NCBI GenBank assembly: GCA_035318505.1
Contig: DATHEQ010000028.1
Span: 1-8,718 of the forward strand
Direction of reading: 5' to 3'
Length of the DNA: 8,718 nt
From: DASWDH01 sp035318505
GTDB taxonomy: Bacteria; Myxococcota_A; Polyangia; Polyangiales; Polyangiaceae
Part shown: positions 1 to 6,356 of the stretch, in pieces
Layout: the number at the start of each line of letters is the position of its first letter
Position numbering within the stretch: position 1 is the stretch's first letter
Program-made: the position numbers and the translations under genes
The notes under the pieces: generated by a model
Databases searched by the model: none
The model's input: the letters and a program-made list of their open reading frames with translations, nothing else
Told to the model about the DNA's origin: nothing

Positions 1-253
1 GCCGGCTGGTACCGACCTCCGCTTCCGCCTGCTCGACGCGCGCTGACGAGGCTCCGACTTCCGCGCTGCGCATTCGAATCCAGGTGGAGAGCGTGGCGTC
101 GTCATGCAAGAGCGCGCGGACGCTGGCCACGTTGGCGCTCGTGTCGATGGACGTGGTCGCCGCGCCGTATGCCAGTCCAGGCACGCAAGTCGGCGCGAGC
201 GCAGAGAATGCCGCCGCCCACCCCGCTATGCGCCTCGTAAAGCCTGATTGCAC
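1..253 (-). CDS. TolC-like outer-membrane efflux protein, N-terminus (partial, runs off left edge)
   Basis: Reading the minus strand from a GTG at 253 gives 84 open codons to the window edge. Residues 1-28 look like a signal peptide: arginines at 7-8, a hydrophobic stretch, then Ala-Pro-Thr-Cys-Val-Pro-Gly-Leu-Ala. Residues 46-84 read as an amphipathic helix with heptad spacing (ALLHDDATLSTWIR, then RSAEVGASSARVEQAEAEV). That is how the first helical hairpin of TolC/OEP-family proteins begins, where the helix lines the periplasmic tunnel. Third codon positions are strongly G/C, which supports coding. The start is uncertain: no clear Shine-Dalgarno is visible, a TTG lies one codon upstream, and an in-frame ATG at 343 would add 30 residues without signal-peptide character. 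A Cys at residue 23 could make it a lipoprotein, as in NodT/OprM-type factors. Family assignment is inferred from helix pattern and signal peptide only. The MacB-like permease on the same strand at 1457-2731 fits a tripartite exporter. Confidence 0.55.
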   Translation of the reverse strand, partial: MQSGFTRRIAGWAAAFSALAPTCVPGLAYGAATTSIDTSANVASVRALLHDDATLSTWIRMRSAEVGASSARVEQAEAEVGTSR

Positions 254-707
254 CAAATCGAACTCAGTCGGTTTGGGTCCACGGTGAGCACAACCGATGC
301 CAACCGCGAAAGCGCAGTCATTTCGGCGGCCTATTGCGCGCATGGCTGCGCGAGCCCCAAGTTTCTTTCGGAGAAGTAACTGTTTTCTTCTAGGGCGCTG
401 GCGCCCTGCCGGCACTCCGACCGCGCTGCTTCAATCCCGACGGCAATCGTGGCGACGAGAGAAGCTCGCCGAAAACCTGCCACCGGTTGGCACGTCGCCC
501 GCCGGGCCAGCGATTCGATGCGGGCGCGCAAGGTCGCGCTCCGCGAGCGCATCGACGCGCGCTTCGATCATCCGCTCGCCGAAGCGAACGCTTGATCGGA
601 TCTGACATTGGGTGCACATCGCACCGCTCGCTCCGTCGTTATGCTGGCGGAACATGTCGAATCGGAAGCAGGCCGTTCGTCCTAGGCTCAAACAAGGAGC
701 GTGACCC
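254..707. other. Region without a convincing intact gene
   Basis: These bases separate the divergent TolC-like and reductase genes. Several short open frames exist on both strands, but none has a recognisable domain, a good ribosome-binding site or clearly superior codon use. On the minus strand, roughly 640-545 in one frame and 550-430 in another, two helix-forming Arg/Glu/Ala-rich readings adjoin and would join through a frameshift. This could be a decayed small gene or chance in GC-rich DNA. The right end must hold the promoter of the reductase gene, but I could not pick out a convincing -35/-10 pair. Confidence 0.4.
694..699 (+). promoter_or_regulatory. Shine-Dalgarno of the reductase gene
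   Basis: AAGGAG sits eight bases before the ATG at 708. It fixes that start among the overlapping frames and is among the strongest ribosome-binding sites in the window. Confidence 0.75.
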
Positions 708-1379
708 ATGCGGAAGATTATCGTCGGCGCCCAGGTTTCCGTGGATGGCGTCATGCAAGCGCCCGGCGGGCCGACCGAGGATCCCACCAAGGGTTTCAAG
801 TTCGGCGGCTGGGCGATGCCCTATTTCGATCGAGAGTTCGGCGAAGAGATCGACCGCGTCTTCAAGGAGAAATTCGACCTCCTGCTCGGCCGCAGGACCT
901 ACGAAATTTTCGCCGCGTACTGGCCCTACTACAAAGAAGACGCTTCCCATGGCGGCATCGCCAAGCTGTTCAAGGACGTCAAGAAGTACGCGGTCTCGCG
1001 CTCAGGCGAGGTCGATACGAGCTGGGCGGGCTCAGTGCTCCTGCGCGACATCGCCGACGTGAAGCGGCTGAAGCAGGAAGACGGCCCGAACCTCGTGACC
1101 CAGGGCAGTACCGAACTCGTCCACGCGCTGCTCGCCAATGACCTGGTCGACGCCATGAGCATCTTCACGGTGCCGGTCGTGCTTGGCAGCGGCAAAAAGC
1201 TGTTCGCCGACGGCTCGGCGCCGCATTCGTTCAAGCTGACGAGGTCCCGCGTCTCTCCCAATGGCCTGATCGTCGGCCATTACGAGCGAGCGGGTGAGAT
1301 CAAGATTGGCGGCGCCACCCTCGATTCCCCCAGCGAACGTGAGATTGCCCGCCACGCGCGCATGAAGCGCGAGGGCTAA
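708..1379 (+). CDS. Dihydrofolate reductase-family (RibD C-terminal fold) protein
   Basis: This 223-residue protein matches the RibD_C/DHFR-like NAD(P)H-dependent reductase fold along its whole length. The N-terminal strand and loop read IIVGAQVSVDGVMQAPGG (residues 4-21), the family's opening motif. LLLGRRTYEIFAAYWPYY (58-75) is the conserved LGRxTYE segment. LVTQGSTELVHALL (129-142) is the glycine turn and helix that contact the dinucleotide, and VPVVLGSGKKLF (155-166) is the usual C-terminal motif. Members of this group are cytosolic reductases of mostly unknown substrate; few are true dihydrofolate reductases. Length is normal, with a short polar tail after residue 200. It is monocistronic and convergent with the permease gene. 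From memory the sequence resembles alphaproteobacterial (rhizobial) homologues more than myxobacterial ones, which would suggest lateral acquisition, but this was not tested. Confidence 0.9.
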   Translation: MRKIIVGAQVSVDGVMQAPGGPTEDPTKGFKFGGWAMPYFDREFGEEIDRVFKEKFDLLLGRRTYEIFAAYWPYYKEDASHGGIAKLFKDVKKYAVSRSGEVDTSWAGSVLLRDIADVKRLKQEDGPNLVTQGSTELVHALLANDLVDAMSIFTVPVVLGSGKKLFADGSAPHSFKLTRSRVSPNGLIVGHYERAGEIKIGGATLDSPSEREIARHARMKREG

Positions 1380-1456
1380 AGGGTTTGCGGACGCCGTTGA
1401 TCCCGTGAGCACCGGAAGCGCGTCGAAGTCGTGGAGGTGCGCACCACCGACCTCGT

Positions 1457-2731
1457 TCAATCGTGCTGCAGGGCGGTGATGGGGTCGAGGCGCGCGGCCT
1501 TCCATGCCGGGTAGAATCCGAAAAAGACGCCCACGACCACCGAGAACCCCAGCGCGAGCAGCACCGCGTCGAGGGGGATGGCGACGTCCCAGCCGAGGAT
1601 GCGTTCCATCGCGAGTGGGCCTGCTGCGCTCGCGGCGACGCCTGCAATACCGCCGCAGAGGCAGAGGATCACGCTTTCGACGAGGAACTGGACCTGCACG
1701 GCCCGCTCCGTCGCGCCGAGGGCCATGCGCAGGCCGATCTCGCGGGTCCGCTCGACCACCGAGGCGAGCATCATGTTCATGATGCCGACCCCGCCCACGA
1801 CGAGCGAGACGCAGGCGACACTGATGAGCAGGGTGGCGAACGTGCGGCTCACCTCGAGGTCGGCCTTAGCAGCCTCTTCGAGGTTGCGGATATTGAAATC
1901 GTCGTCGTCGCCCGAAGCGATGTGGTGCCGCTCGCGGAGCAGAGCCGTGATCTCGGCCTCAGCCGGCTTGACCGCCGCGGGCGAGACCGCCCGGCACAAG
2001 ATATTGTCGACCGATGCGAAGCCCTTGCCGCGGATCCGGCGCTGCGCCGAAGTGTACGGGAGAAGAACCACGTCATCCTGGTTCCGCCCCCACGGGCTCA
2101 TCCCCTTGACCCCGAGCACGCCGACGACGTGGTAGCCGAAGCTCCCGATACGCACGTCCTGCCCCACGGCCTCGCCGTCGCCGAAGAGCTTCTCCCGCAC
2201 CGTGCGCCCGAGCAGCACCACCGGCTCCGCCTCGTCGACGTCGCGGTCGGTGAACGCCGCGCCTTCGGTGATTGTCCACCACAACATGTCCAGGAACGAA
2301 ACTGAGATCCCGCGAGCAAGGGTGGTCCAGTTGTCGTTCGGCGACACGACCGTCACCGACGTGTCGCTCTGCAGCGAGACGCTCTGAATGCGCGGCACCT
2401 CGGCGAGGATCGCCTCGGCGTCGTCCACCGTGAGGGTAACGGCGGGGTGGCTGCCGCGCACCCCGCCGATGTTGCGCGAGCCCGCCGCGATCCACACCAG
2501 GCCTTTGCCGAGCGCCGCGAGCTGCGCCTCGGCCCGCCGCGCGCCCGCCTTCCCGATCGCCACCACCCACACGACCGCTGCAATGCCGATCGCGATGCTG
2601 AACGCGGTCAGCGCCGTGCGCCCCTTGCGCTGCGCGAGCGCCCGCAACGCTTGCCGCACCAGGGCGCCGCCCACCACGTACGAGCGCGCGCGCGCCCCTT
2701 GGGACGGGTTCTCCGGCACGGGCCTCGTCAC
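1457..2731 (-). CDS. MacB/FtsX-family ABC transporter permease
   Basis: This 424-residue inner-membrane protein has the four-helix MacB layout. TM1 lies at about 41-60 (FSIAIGIAAVVWVVAIG). A large periplasmic core domain spans about 64-290, followed by TM2 (about 298-322), TM3 (about 350-372) and TM4 (about 388-410). Between TM2 and TM3 is the FtsX signature VVERTREIGLRMALGA (325-340), where the ATPase couples, and the C-terminus LDPITALQ (415-422) is a family hallmark. There is no nucleotide-binding domain, so a separate ATPase is needed; none lies in the window. Such permeases drive MacA/MacB/TolC export or lipoprotein handling by mechanotransmission across the periplasm. The start is a GTG; a GAGGA lies about 14 bases upstream, which is long spacing, so a start a few codons downstream is possible. 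The partial TolC-like gene on the same strand is a plausible partner. Confidence 0.9.
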   Translation of the reverse strand: MTRPVPENPSQGARARSYVVGGALVRQALRALAQRKGRTALTAFSIAIGIAAVVWVVAIGKAGARRAEAQLAALGKGLVWIAAGSRNIGGVRGSHPAVTLTVDDAEAILAEVPRIQSVSLQSDTSVTVVSPNDNWTTLARGISVSFLDMLWWTITEGAAFTDRDVDEAEPVVLLGRTVREKLFGDGEAVGQDVRIGSFGYHVVGVLGVKGMSPWGRNQDDVVLLPYTSAQRRIRGKGFASVDNILCRAVSPAAVKPAEAEITALLRERHHIASGDDDDFNIRNLEEAAKADLEVSRTFATLLISVACVSLVVGGVGIMNMMLASVVERTREIGLRMALGATERAVQVQFLVESVILCLCGGIAGVAASAAGPLAMERILGWDVAIPLDAVLLALGFSVVVGVFFGFYPAWKAARLDPITALQHD

Positions 2732-2990
2732 GACCGAGCCTGCTTCCTCACGCGTCCTGCGGCATCGTACGGCCCCGATATTACCCGCCTCCTAACATCC
2801 GGGCGAGCGCATTGACCACCTCCTCGCATGACCCGCTCGCCGCCTCACCCCGTACTAGGCTCAGACGATTGCCTCGACGTTAGTTGGTATTCGATCGCGC
2901 CTGGGGGGCACCCTTCTCCCGGACTTTCTGCCGGGCGGCACTTGTCGATACCTCAAGCTACGTAAACGGGAACCCTCGAGACAAAGAGCC
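2732..2990. other. Divergent intergenic region between permease and DJ-1-like gene
   Basis: These 259 bases should hold promoters for both flanking genes. No frame has gene-like character. Two small features are visible: a block at 2855-2866 matching 11 of 12 bases of 682-693 ahead of the reductase gene, and a five-base-pair inverted repeat (CCCGG/CCGGG, 2919-2936). I could not identify a convincing -35/-10 pair or an operator. Confidence 0.4.
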
Positions 2991-4142
2991 ATGAAACGGC
3001 GGACCCTGTTGTGGAGCGGTTTGGGCGCCTGCGCATTCCTGCTGATGATCGGCGGAGGGTGGATCTTCTCGTTGCCTGGTGCGCCGGGTCCGCCGGCGCC
3101 GCCGCCGATCGCGAAGGAAGAGGCCGAGGCGATGATTGCGGCCTTGAGACCGCCGAAACGGCAGCGCCCACTCATCGCGATCATCGGCGCCAATGGCGGG
3201 ACCGAGGCCACCGACTATCTCATGCCCTATGGAATTCTTCGCCGCGCCGATGTCGCTGACGTTGTGGCGCTCGCAACGGAAAAGGGGCCAGTAACGCTTT
3301 ATCCGGCGCTCAAGGTCGAGCCGCAGGCGACCGTTGCCGAGTTCGACGTGCGCAATCCGGAAGGTGCCGACTATGTCATCGTCCCGGCCATGAGCCGCGA
3401 CGACGACCCGGCGGTCCTGCAATGGATCAAAAGCCAGGCGGCTAAGGGCGCCATCGTCATCGGTGTCTGCGTCGGAGCCAAGATCGTGGGCCAAGCTGGG
3501 ATGCTCGACGGCAAGCGGGCGACGTCCCATTGGTACTCTGTCAAGGAGCTACGCGAGAAGCACCCCGGCATCATCTATGTCGCGGACCGGCGGCTGGTGG
3601 TTGACCAGGGCGTCGCGACGACGACGGGAATCAGCGCGTCCATGCCGATGGCGCTCGCGCTGATCGAAGCGATCGCTGGCCGGGACAAAGCCGAGGCAGT
3701 CGCCAACGATCTCGGCCTCGCGAACTGGGACGCGCGTCACGATAGCGATGTCTTCAAGGTAACGCGGCCCTTCGCGTTGACGGTCATGGGCAACAGGGTC
3801 GCTTTCTGGAACCGCGAGCAACTCGGCATCGAACTTACGCCCGGCATCGACGAAGTGTCGCTCGCCATCGTCGCGGACGCCTGGTCGCGGACCTATCGAT
3901 CACGCGCGGTGACGTTTGCCGGCAACGCCGCTGGGCAGGAGACCCGTAACCACATCCGCATCTTGCCCGACCAGGTCGCCACGAGTTGGCCCGCGGAGCG
4001 TCTGATTCCGGCGCTCGGGGAGCGGCAACCCGCAAAAGCGTTGGACCATGCCCTCGACGCCATCGCGGCCCGCTACGGCATGCCCACCGCCGACGTCGTC
4101 GCCATGCAGCTCGAATATCCGACGCAAATGTCACCGCAATGA
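2991..4142 (+). CDS. Membrane-anchored or exported DJ-1/PfpI-family protein
   Basis: The protein has 383 residues. Residues 1-28 are a signal peptide or signal anchor (MKRRTLLWSGLGACAFLLMI), then a Pro/Gly/Ala-rich spacer at about 29-40, so the rest should lie outside the cytoplasm. Residues about 58-235 form a class I glutamine-amidotransferase-like DJ-1/PfpI domain. IAIIGANGG opens the sheet, ADYVIVPAM is the central strand, and IVIGVCVGA (155-163) is the nucleophile elbow with Cys160. GMLDGKRATSHW (170-181) places His180 where AraC-type members of the family keep it. Residues about 236-383 continue with strand-like stretches (FALTVMGNRVAFW; VSLAIVADAWSRTY) and may be a degenerate second copy or a family-specific extension. 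The family includes stress proteins, proteases, deglycase-like enzymes and isonitrile hydratases, so the reaction is undetermined. A weak AAAGAG precedes the ATG. The HxlR remnant starts at its stop codon. Confidence 0.85.
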   Translation: MKRRTLLWSGLGACAFLLMIGGGWIFSLPGAPGPPAPPPIAKEEAEAMIAALRPPKRQRPLIAIIGANGGTEATDYLMPYGILRRADVADVVALATEKGPVTLYPALKVEPQATVAEFDVRNPEGADYVIVPAMSRDDDPAVLQWIKSQAAKGAIVIGVCVGAKIVGQAGMLDGKRATSHWYSVKELREKHPGIIYVADRRLVVDQGVATTTGISASMPMALALIEAIAGRDKAEAVANDLGLANWDARHDSDVFKVTRPFALTVMGNRVAFWNREQLGIELTPGIDEVSLAIVADAWSRTYRSRAVTFAGNAAGQETRNHIRILPDQVATSWPAERLIPALGERQPAKALDHALDAIAARYGMPTADVVAMQLEYPTQMSPQ

Positions 4143-4425
4143 AGATGCGGCGAGGGTGACCTACGAGTACTGCCTGACGTCGATGGGCAAGGACCTCGCG
4201 ACGCTCATGACCGCGCTGCGCCAATGGGGCGATCGCTGGGTGCTCGGTCACGGGCGCGAGCCGCTTCTCGTCGTCGATCGCCGAACGGGGCGCCCTATCC
4301 CCCCTGTCCGCGTTCGCGGCGAGGACGGTGAACCGCTCCGCGCAGCGGACATGGAGCTGCGTCCCGGTCCAGGCGCGTCCAAAAGAACGCTGACGCGGTT
4401 CGCGCGCCAGAACCGCGCGTCCTGA
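4141..4425 (+). pseudogene. Truncated HxlR-type transcriptional regulator (C-terminal fragment)
   Basis: From 4141 this frame encodes about 94 residues matching the end of HxlR-family regulators. VTYEYCLTSMGKDLATLM corresponds to the wing strand and following helix (family pattern YEYxLTxxGxxL), then LRQWGDRW. Next comes the tail LLVVDRRTGRPIPPVRVR and AADMELRPGPGAS, which match the extended C-terminus seen in many members. The recognition helices that normally occupy the preceding 50-60 residues are absent: upstream in the same frame the DNA belongs to the end of the DJ-1-like gene. Any translated product, for example from GTG 4156 or ATG 4183, could not bind DNA normally. The homology begins essentially at the stop codon of the upstream gene, which suggests a deletion junction. 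The cysteines of the zinc-ribbon-like tail found in some members are not present here. Confidence 0.75.
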
Positions 4426-4494
4426 CCCGCCACTTTTACATTTGCGGCGCTTCTTGCGGCGACTCCGTGAGGAAAGAGGCCACGAGCGCCGCGA

Positions 4495-4956
4495 TCACGG
4501 ACTCGCGCTTCGGATGAACTGTTCGAAAACGACGAACGTGACGCTCGTGTTTTGACCCACCTCGGAGAGGACCTTCTTTACGCGCGGCCAATCGAGCCCG
4601 CCCTGCCCCGCTCCGATACGTGGCAATCCTACACGCTCGATGCCCACCTTTTGAGCAAGCTCCGCCGTCGTCTTCAGCGATTTCGTGAGCGCCGAGATCT
4701 TCGGCTTTTGCGTCGATTGCTCTTGAATACCAAGGCTGTAAACCACGTCGTCGCCTTCGCTCCAGGCAAAGACGTCGCCCAGGCGGAAACGGCCGTCTTG
4801 GCAGCGCGCTCGATACTCCTCGTACATGAGTGGCCATTTCTTCTTGAAAGCGACGGCGACGCCCTTGTCCATCTGCCCGGCGCAATCGCATCCGTGAGCG
4901 TAGGCGCGCAGGCCGTCGGTGTGAAAAATGTCGCCCTTTTCGAAGATCGCTGGCAT
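4495..4956 (-). CDS. Macrodomain protein, TARG1-like
   Basis: This 153-residue protein is a stand-alone macrodomain, the fold that binds or hydrolyses ADP-ribose and its derivatives. IFEKGDIFHTDGLRAYAHGCD (4-24) is the opening strand and ligand loop, followed by GQMDKGVAVAFKKKWP (27-42). LGDVFAW and VVYSLGIQ (59-65, 71-78) are central strands, QKPKISALTKSLKTTAELA (83-101) is a helix, and VGLPRIGAGQGGLDWPRV (109-126) is the characteristic PRIGxGxxxLxW phosphate loop. The order and the KP-xxx-L-xxSL pattern resemble the TARG1/DarG-like branch. In an alignment from memory the catalytic Lys of TARG1 aligns with Gln78 and the catalytic Asp in the PRIG loop with a Gly, so it may be a binder or use other chemistry. 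No DarT-like toxin is adjacent. No good Shine-Dalgarno is visible. It diverges from the 5026 gene across 69 bases. Confidence 0.87.
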   Translation of the reverse strand: MPAIFEKGDIFHTDGLRAYAHGCDCAGQMDKGVAVAFKKKWPLMYEEYRARCQDGRFRLGDVFAWSEGDDVVYSLGIQEQSTQKPKISALTKSLKTTAELAQKVGIERVGLPRIGAGQGGLDWPRVKKVLSEVGQNTSVTFVVFEQFIRSASP

Positions 4957-5025
4957 GAGGCGGCGAGCCTACCATTCAATCGGCGCGACGACGACGTGAC
5001 ACCGGGCAAATGCTAGGGTCCCGCG

Positions 5026-5835
5026 ATGTCGCAGCAGGCGCCCCCGGCGTTCACCTATCGGACGCTCGACGAGCTCACCATCGACGATGAGCGCTCGTTT
5101 CGTCACGTCGAGCTCTACGCCGATCTCAAAGAAGTGCTGCGGCGGGCCGCGTATGCGTTCCGCGTCCTGCCGAAATCGCGAACGCCGCGCGCTGATCGGG
5201 CGCTCCTCGTCAATCTCACGTTTTGGGGGGCGGATAGCGGCGGTGACGTGCTGATGGATGATCGCATCGACGCCGACGTGGTGGCCCACGCGGCATGGCA
5301 CCATCTGGCCGCCCGCGCGATGGCGGGGGACGCAGGAGCAAAACCGTCCGTGGAAGGGCTATTTCTGGGCGAAGCGGTGGCGAGCGCGTTCGACGTTTAC
5401 CTGGTGGGTCGTCTCCTTGGTCACGCGCCGCATTCGACGTTTCTCGAGACCCAGGTGCCGGCGATGGCCGACGCCGCCGACGCCGCCGGCGTCGGTGAGG
5501 AAGAATTCGAGCAGATGCTAAAGGGCATCGCCGCCGATCCCGATCGCGCGTTCACGGGTCTGCGTGAGCTGCTCTTCGACGCCACGACTGCGCTCTTCGC
5601 TTGTCGTAAGCCCGAAGAAGCGCTGGCCGCGCTCGCGGCGTTCGAGACGCACCGTTTCGCATCGCTGCTGCACCGCTACGAGCTCTCCAACTGGGTGCTC
5701 TATGCCCGCGCGTATGGCGATGATCGAAACGGGGACTCACGCGCACGGGAGGTGGACCATGCGCTTCGGGAGGCGCAGGTTTCGCTCGATTGGCTGGCCG
5801 CAAAGTGGATAGCTCCTGCTCTTGGCAATAGCTGA
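5026..5835 (+). CDS. Unrecognised 269-residue protein with a HxxxHH...E helix motif
   Basis: I do not recognise this protein. It is Ala/Arg-rich, soluble and mostly helical, without a signal peptide or membrane segment. The first third contains a strand-like LLVNLTFWGAD (60-70). A helix then carries VVAHAAWHHLAARAM (85-99), with His88, His92 and His93, and a second helix EGLFLGEAVASAFDVYLVGRLL (110-131, with a Gly at 114) supplies Glu115 and Asp123. H-xxx-H plus a Glu some 23 residues later is the ligand spacing of zincin metallopeptidases. However, the catalytic Glu that should follow the first His is Ala89, so an active peptidase is unlikely; a metal-binding or degenerate fold is possible. 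The C-terminal half (about 145-269) is acidic, then helical. The ATG has AGGG about ten bases upstream. Its stop is four bases before the acetyltransferase ATG, so they are probably cotranscribed. Confidence 0.8.
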   Translation: MSQQAPPAFTYRTLDELTIDDERSFRHVELYADLKEVLRRAAYAFRVLPKSRTPRADRALLVNLTFWGADSGGDVLMDDRIDADVVAHAAWHHLAARAMAGDAGAKPSVEGLFLGEAVASAFDVYLVGRLLGHAPHSTFLETQVPAMADAADAAGVGEEEFEQMLKGIAADPDRAFTGLRELLFDATTALFACRKPEEALAALAAFETHRFASLLHRYELSNWVLYARAYGDDRNGDSRAREVDHALREAQVSLDWLAAKWIAPALGNS

Positions 5836-5839
5836 CATC

Positions 5840-6346
5840 ATGAAGCTACAGTTCTTGAAGAGTGTCGAGGTAAAGCGCGAGGAGTTGGCTCGCCTGTTGG
5901 TCGATTGTGTAGAAAGCGGCGCTTCCGTCGGCTTTCTTCCGCCGTTGCCGGTCTCTCAGGCGCTCGAATATTGGGACGGGCTCGAGACCGACCTACAATC
6001 CGGCTCTCGACTTTTGCTCATCGCTCTCATCGATGACCATGTCGCCGGCGCCGTTCAACTGGCGCTTTGCACGAAGAAGAACGGCATGCACCGCGCGGAG
6101 GTGGAAAAGCTGATGGTGCATACCGAACATCGGCAGCGTGGGCTCGGCCGCGCCTTGATGGAGGGAATCGAAAAGCTCGCCAAGGCATCGAACCGGACGC
6201 TGCTCGTGCTGGACACGCGCAGCGGCGACACCGCTTCCGCGCTGTACCGGAAGTGCGGGTACATCGAAGCCGGCCAAATCCCCAACTATGCGTTGAGCGT
6301 CGATGGTCACCTGCATGCGACCACCTACTTTTACAAGCAGCTCTAA
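5840..6346 (+). CDS. GNAT-family N-acetyltransferase
   Basis: This 168-residue protein is a single GNAT domain, which transfers an acyl group from acyl-CoA to an amine. LLLIALIDDHVAGAVQLAL (58-76) is the beta2-beta3 hairpin. VEKLMVHTEHRQRGLGRALM (88-107) is motif A, with the RQRGLG pyrophosphate-binding loop at 98-103. TLLVLDTRSGDTASALYRKCGYIEAG (120-145, split by the turn at 128-131) contains the beta5 strand and the motif B ALYRKCGY. The substrate cannot be inferred. I chose the ATG at 5840, which gives the natural family N-terminus; a TTG at 5822 in the same frame overlaps the end of the upstream gene. That gene stops four bases before this ATG and the nitrilase begins ten bases after the stop, so the three form an operon, probably with translational coupling because no strong Shine-Dalgarno is seen. 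Confidence 0.92.
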   Translation: MKLQFLKSVEVKREELARLLVDCVESGASVGFLPPLPVSQALEYWDGLETDLQSGSRLLLIALIDDHVAGAVQLALCTKKNGMHRAEVEKLMVHTEHRQRGLGRALMEGIEKLAKASNRTLLVLDTRSGDTASALYRKCGYIEAGQIPNYALSVDGHLHATTYFYKQL

Positions 6347-6356
6347 TGGACGCGTC

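Noticed and set aside
2..46. Plus-strand reading ending in a stop, resembling the tail of a gene entering from the left
   Set aside because: The minus-strand reading of the same bases continues a signal peptide and coiled-helix pattern over 84 codons and explains the GC bias better.
84..287. 67-codon open frame on the plus strand
   Set aside because: It lies antisense to the TolC-like reading, has no ribosome-binding site and no domain character.
487..1062. 191-codon plus-strand frame overlapping the reductase gene
   Set aside because: Arg/Ser/Pro-rich composition typical of an off-frame shadow in GC-rich DNA; the reductase occupies the other frame.
1434..1454. Inverted repeat GAGGT/ACCTC between the convergent reductase and permease genes
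   Set aside because: Only five base pairs with an 11-base loop and no T-tract; not enough to call a terminator.
1463..2305. 280-codon plus-strand frame opposite the permease
   Set aside because: Composition rich in His, Asp, Arg and Glu, no domain, fully antisense to a clear FtsX-family gene.
2919..2936. CCCGG/CCGGG inverted repeat upstream of the DJ-1-like gene
   Set aside because: Five base pairs with an 8-base loop is expected by chance in GC-rich DNA; no operator or attenuator logic is visible.
2958..3530. 190-codon minus-strand frame opposite the DJ-1-like gene
   Set aside because: Antisense shadow; no domain and no start signal.
4495..4956. Macrodomain considered as the DarG antitoxin of a DarTG system
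   Set aside because: No DarT-like ADP-ribosyltransferase is adjacent, and the protein lacks the additional C-terminal domain of DarG.
4436..4975. 179-codon minus-strand frame overlapping the macrodomain gene
   Set aside because: It is off-frame to the macrodomain and Arg/Gly-rich without motifs.
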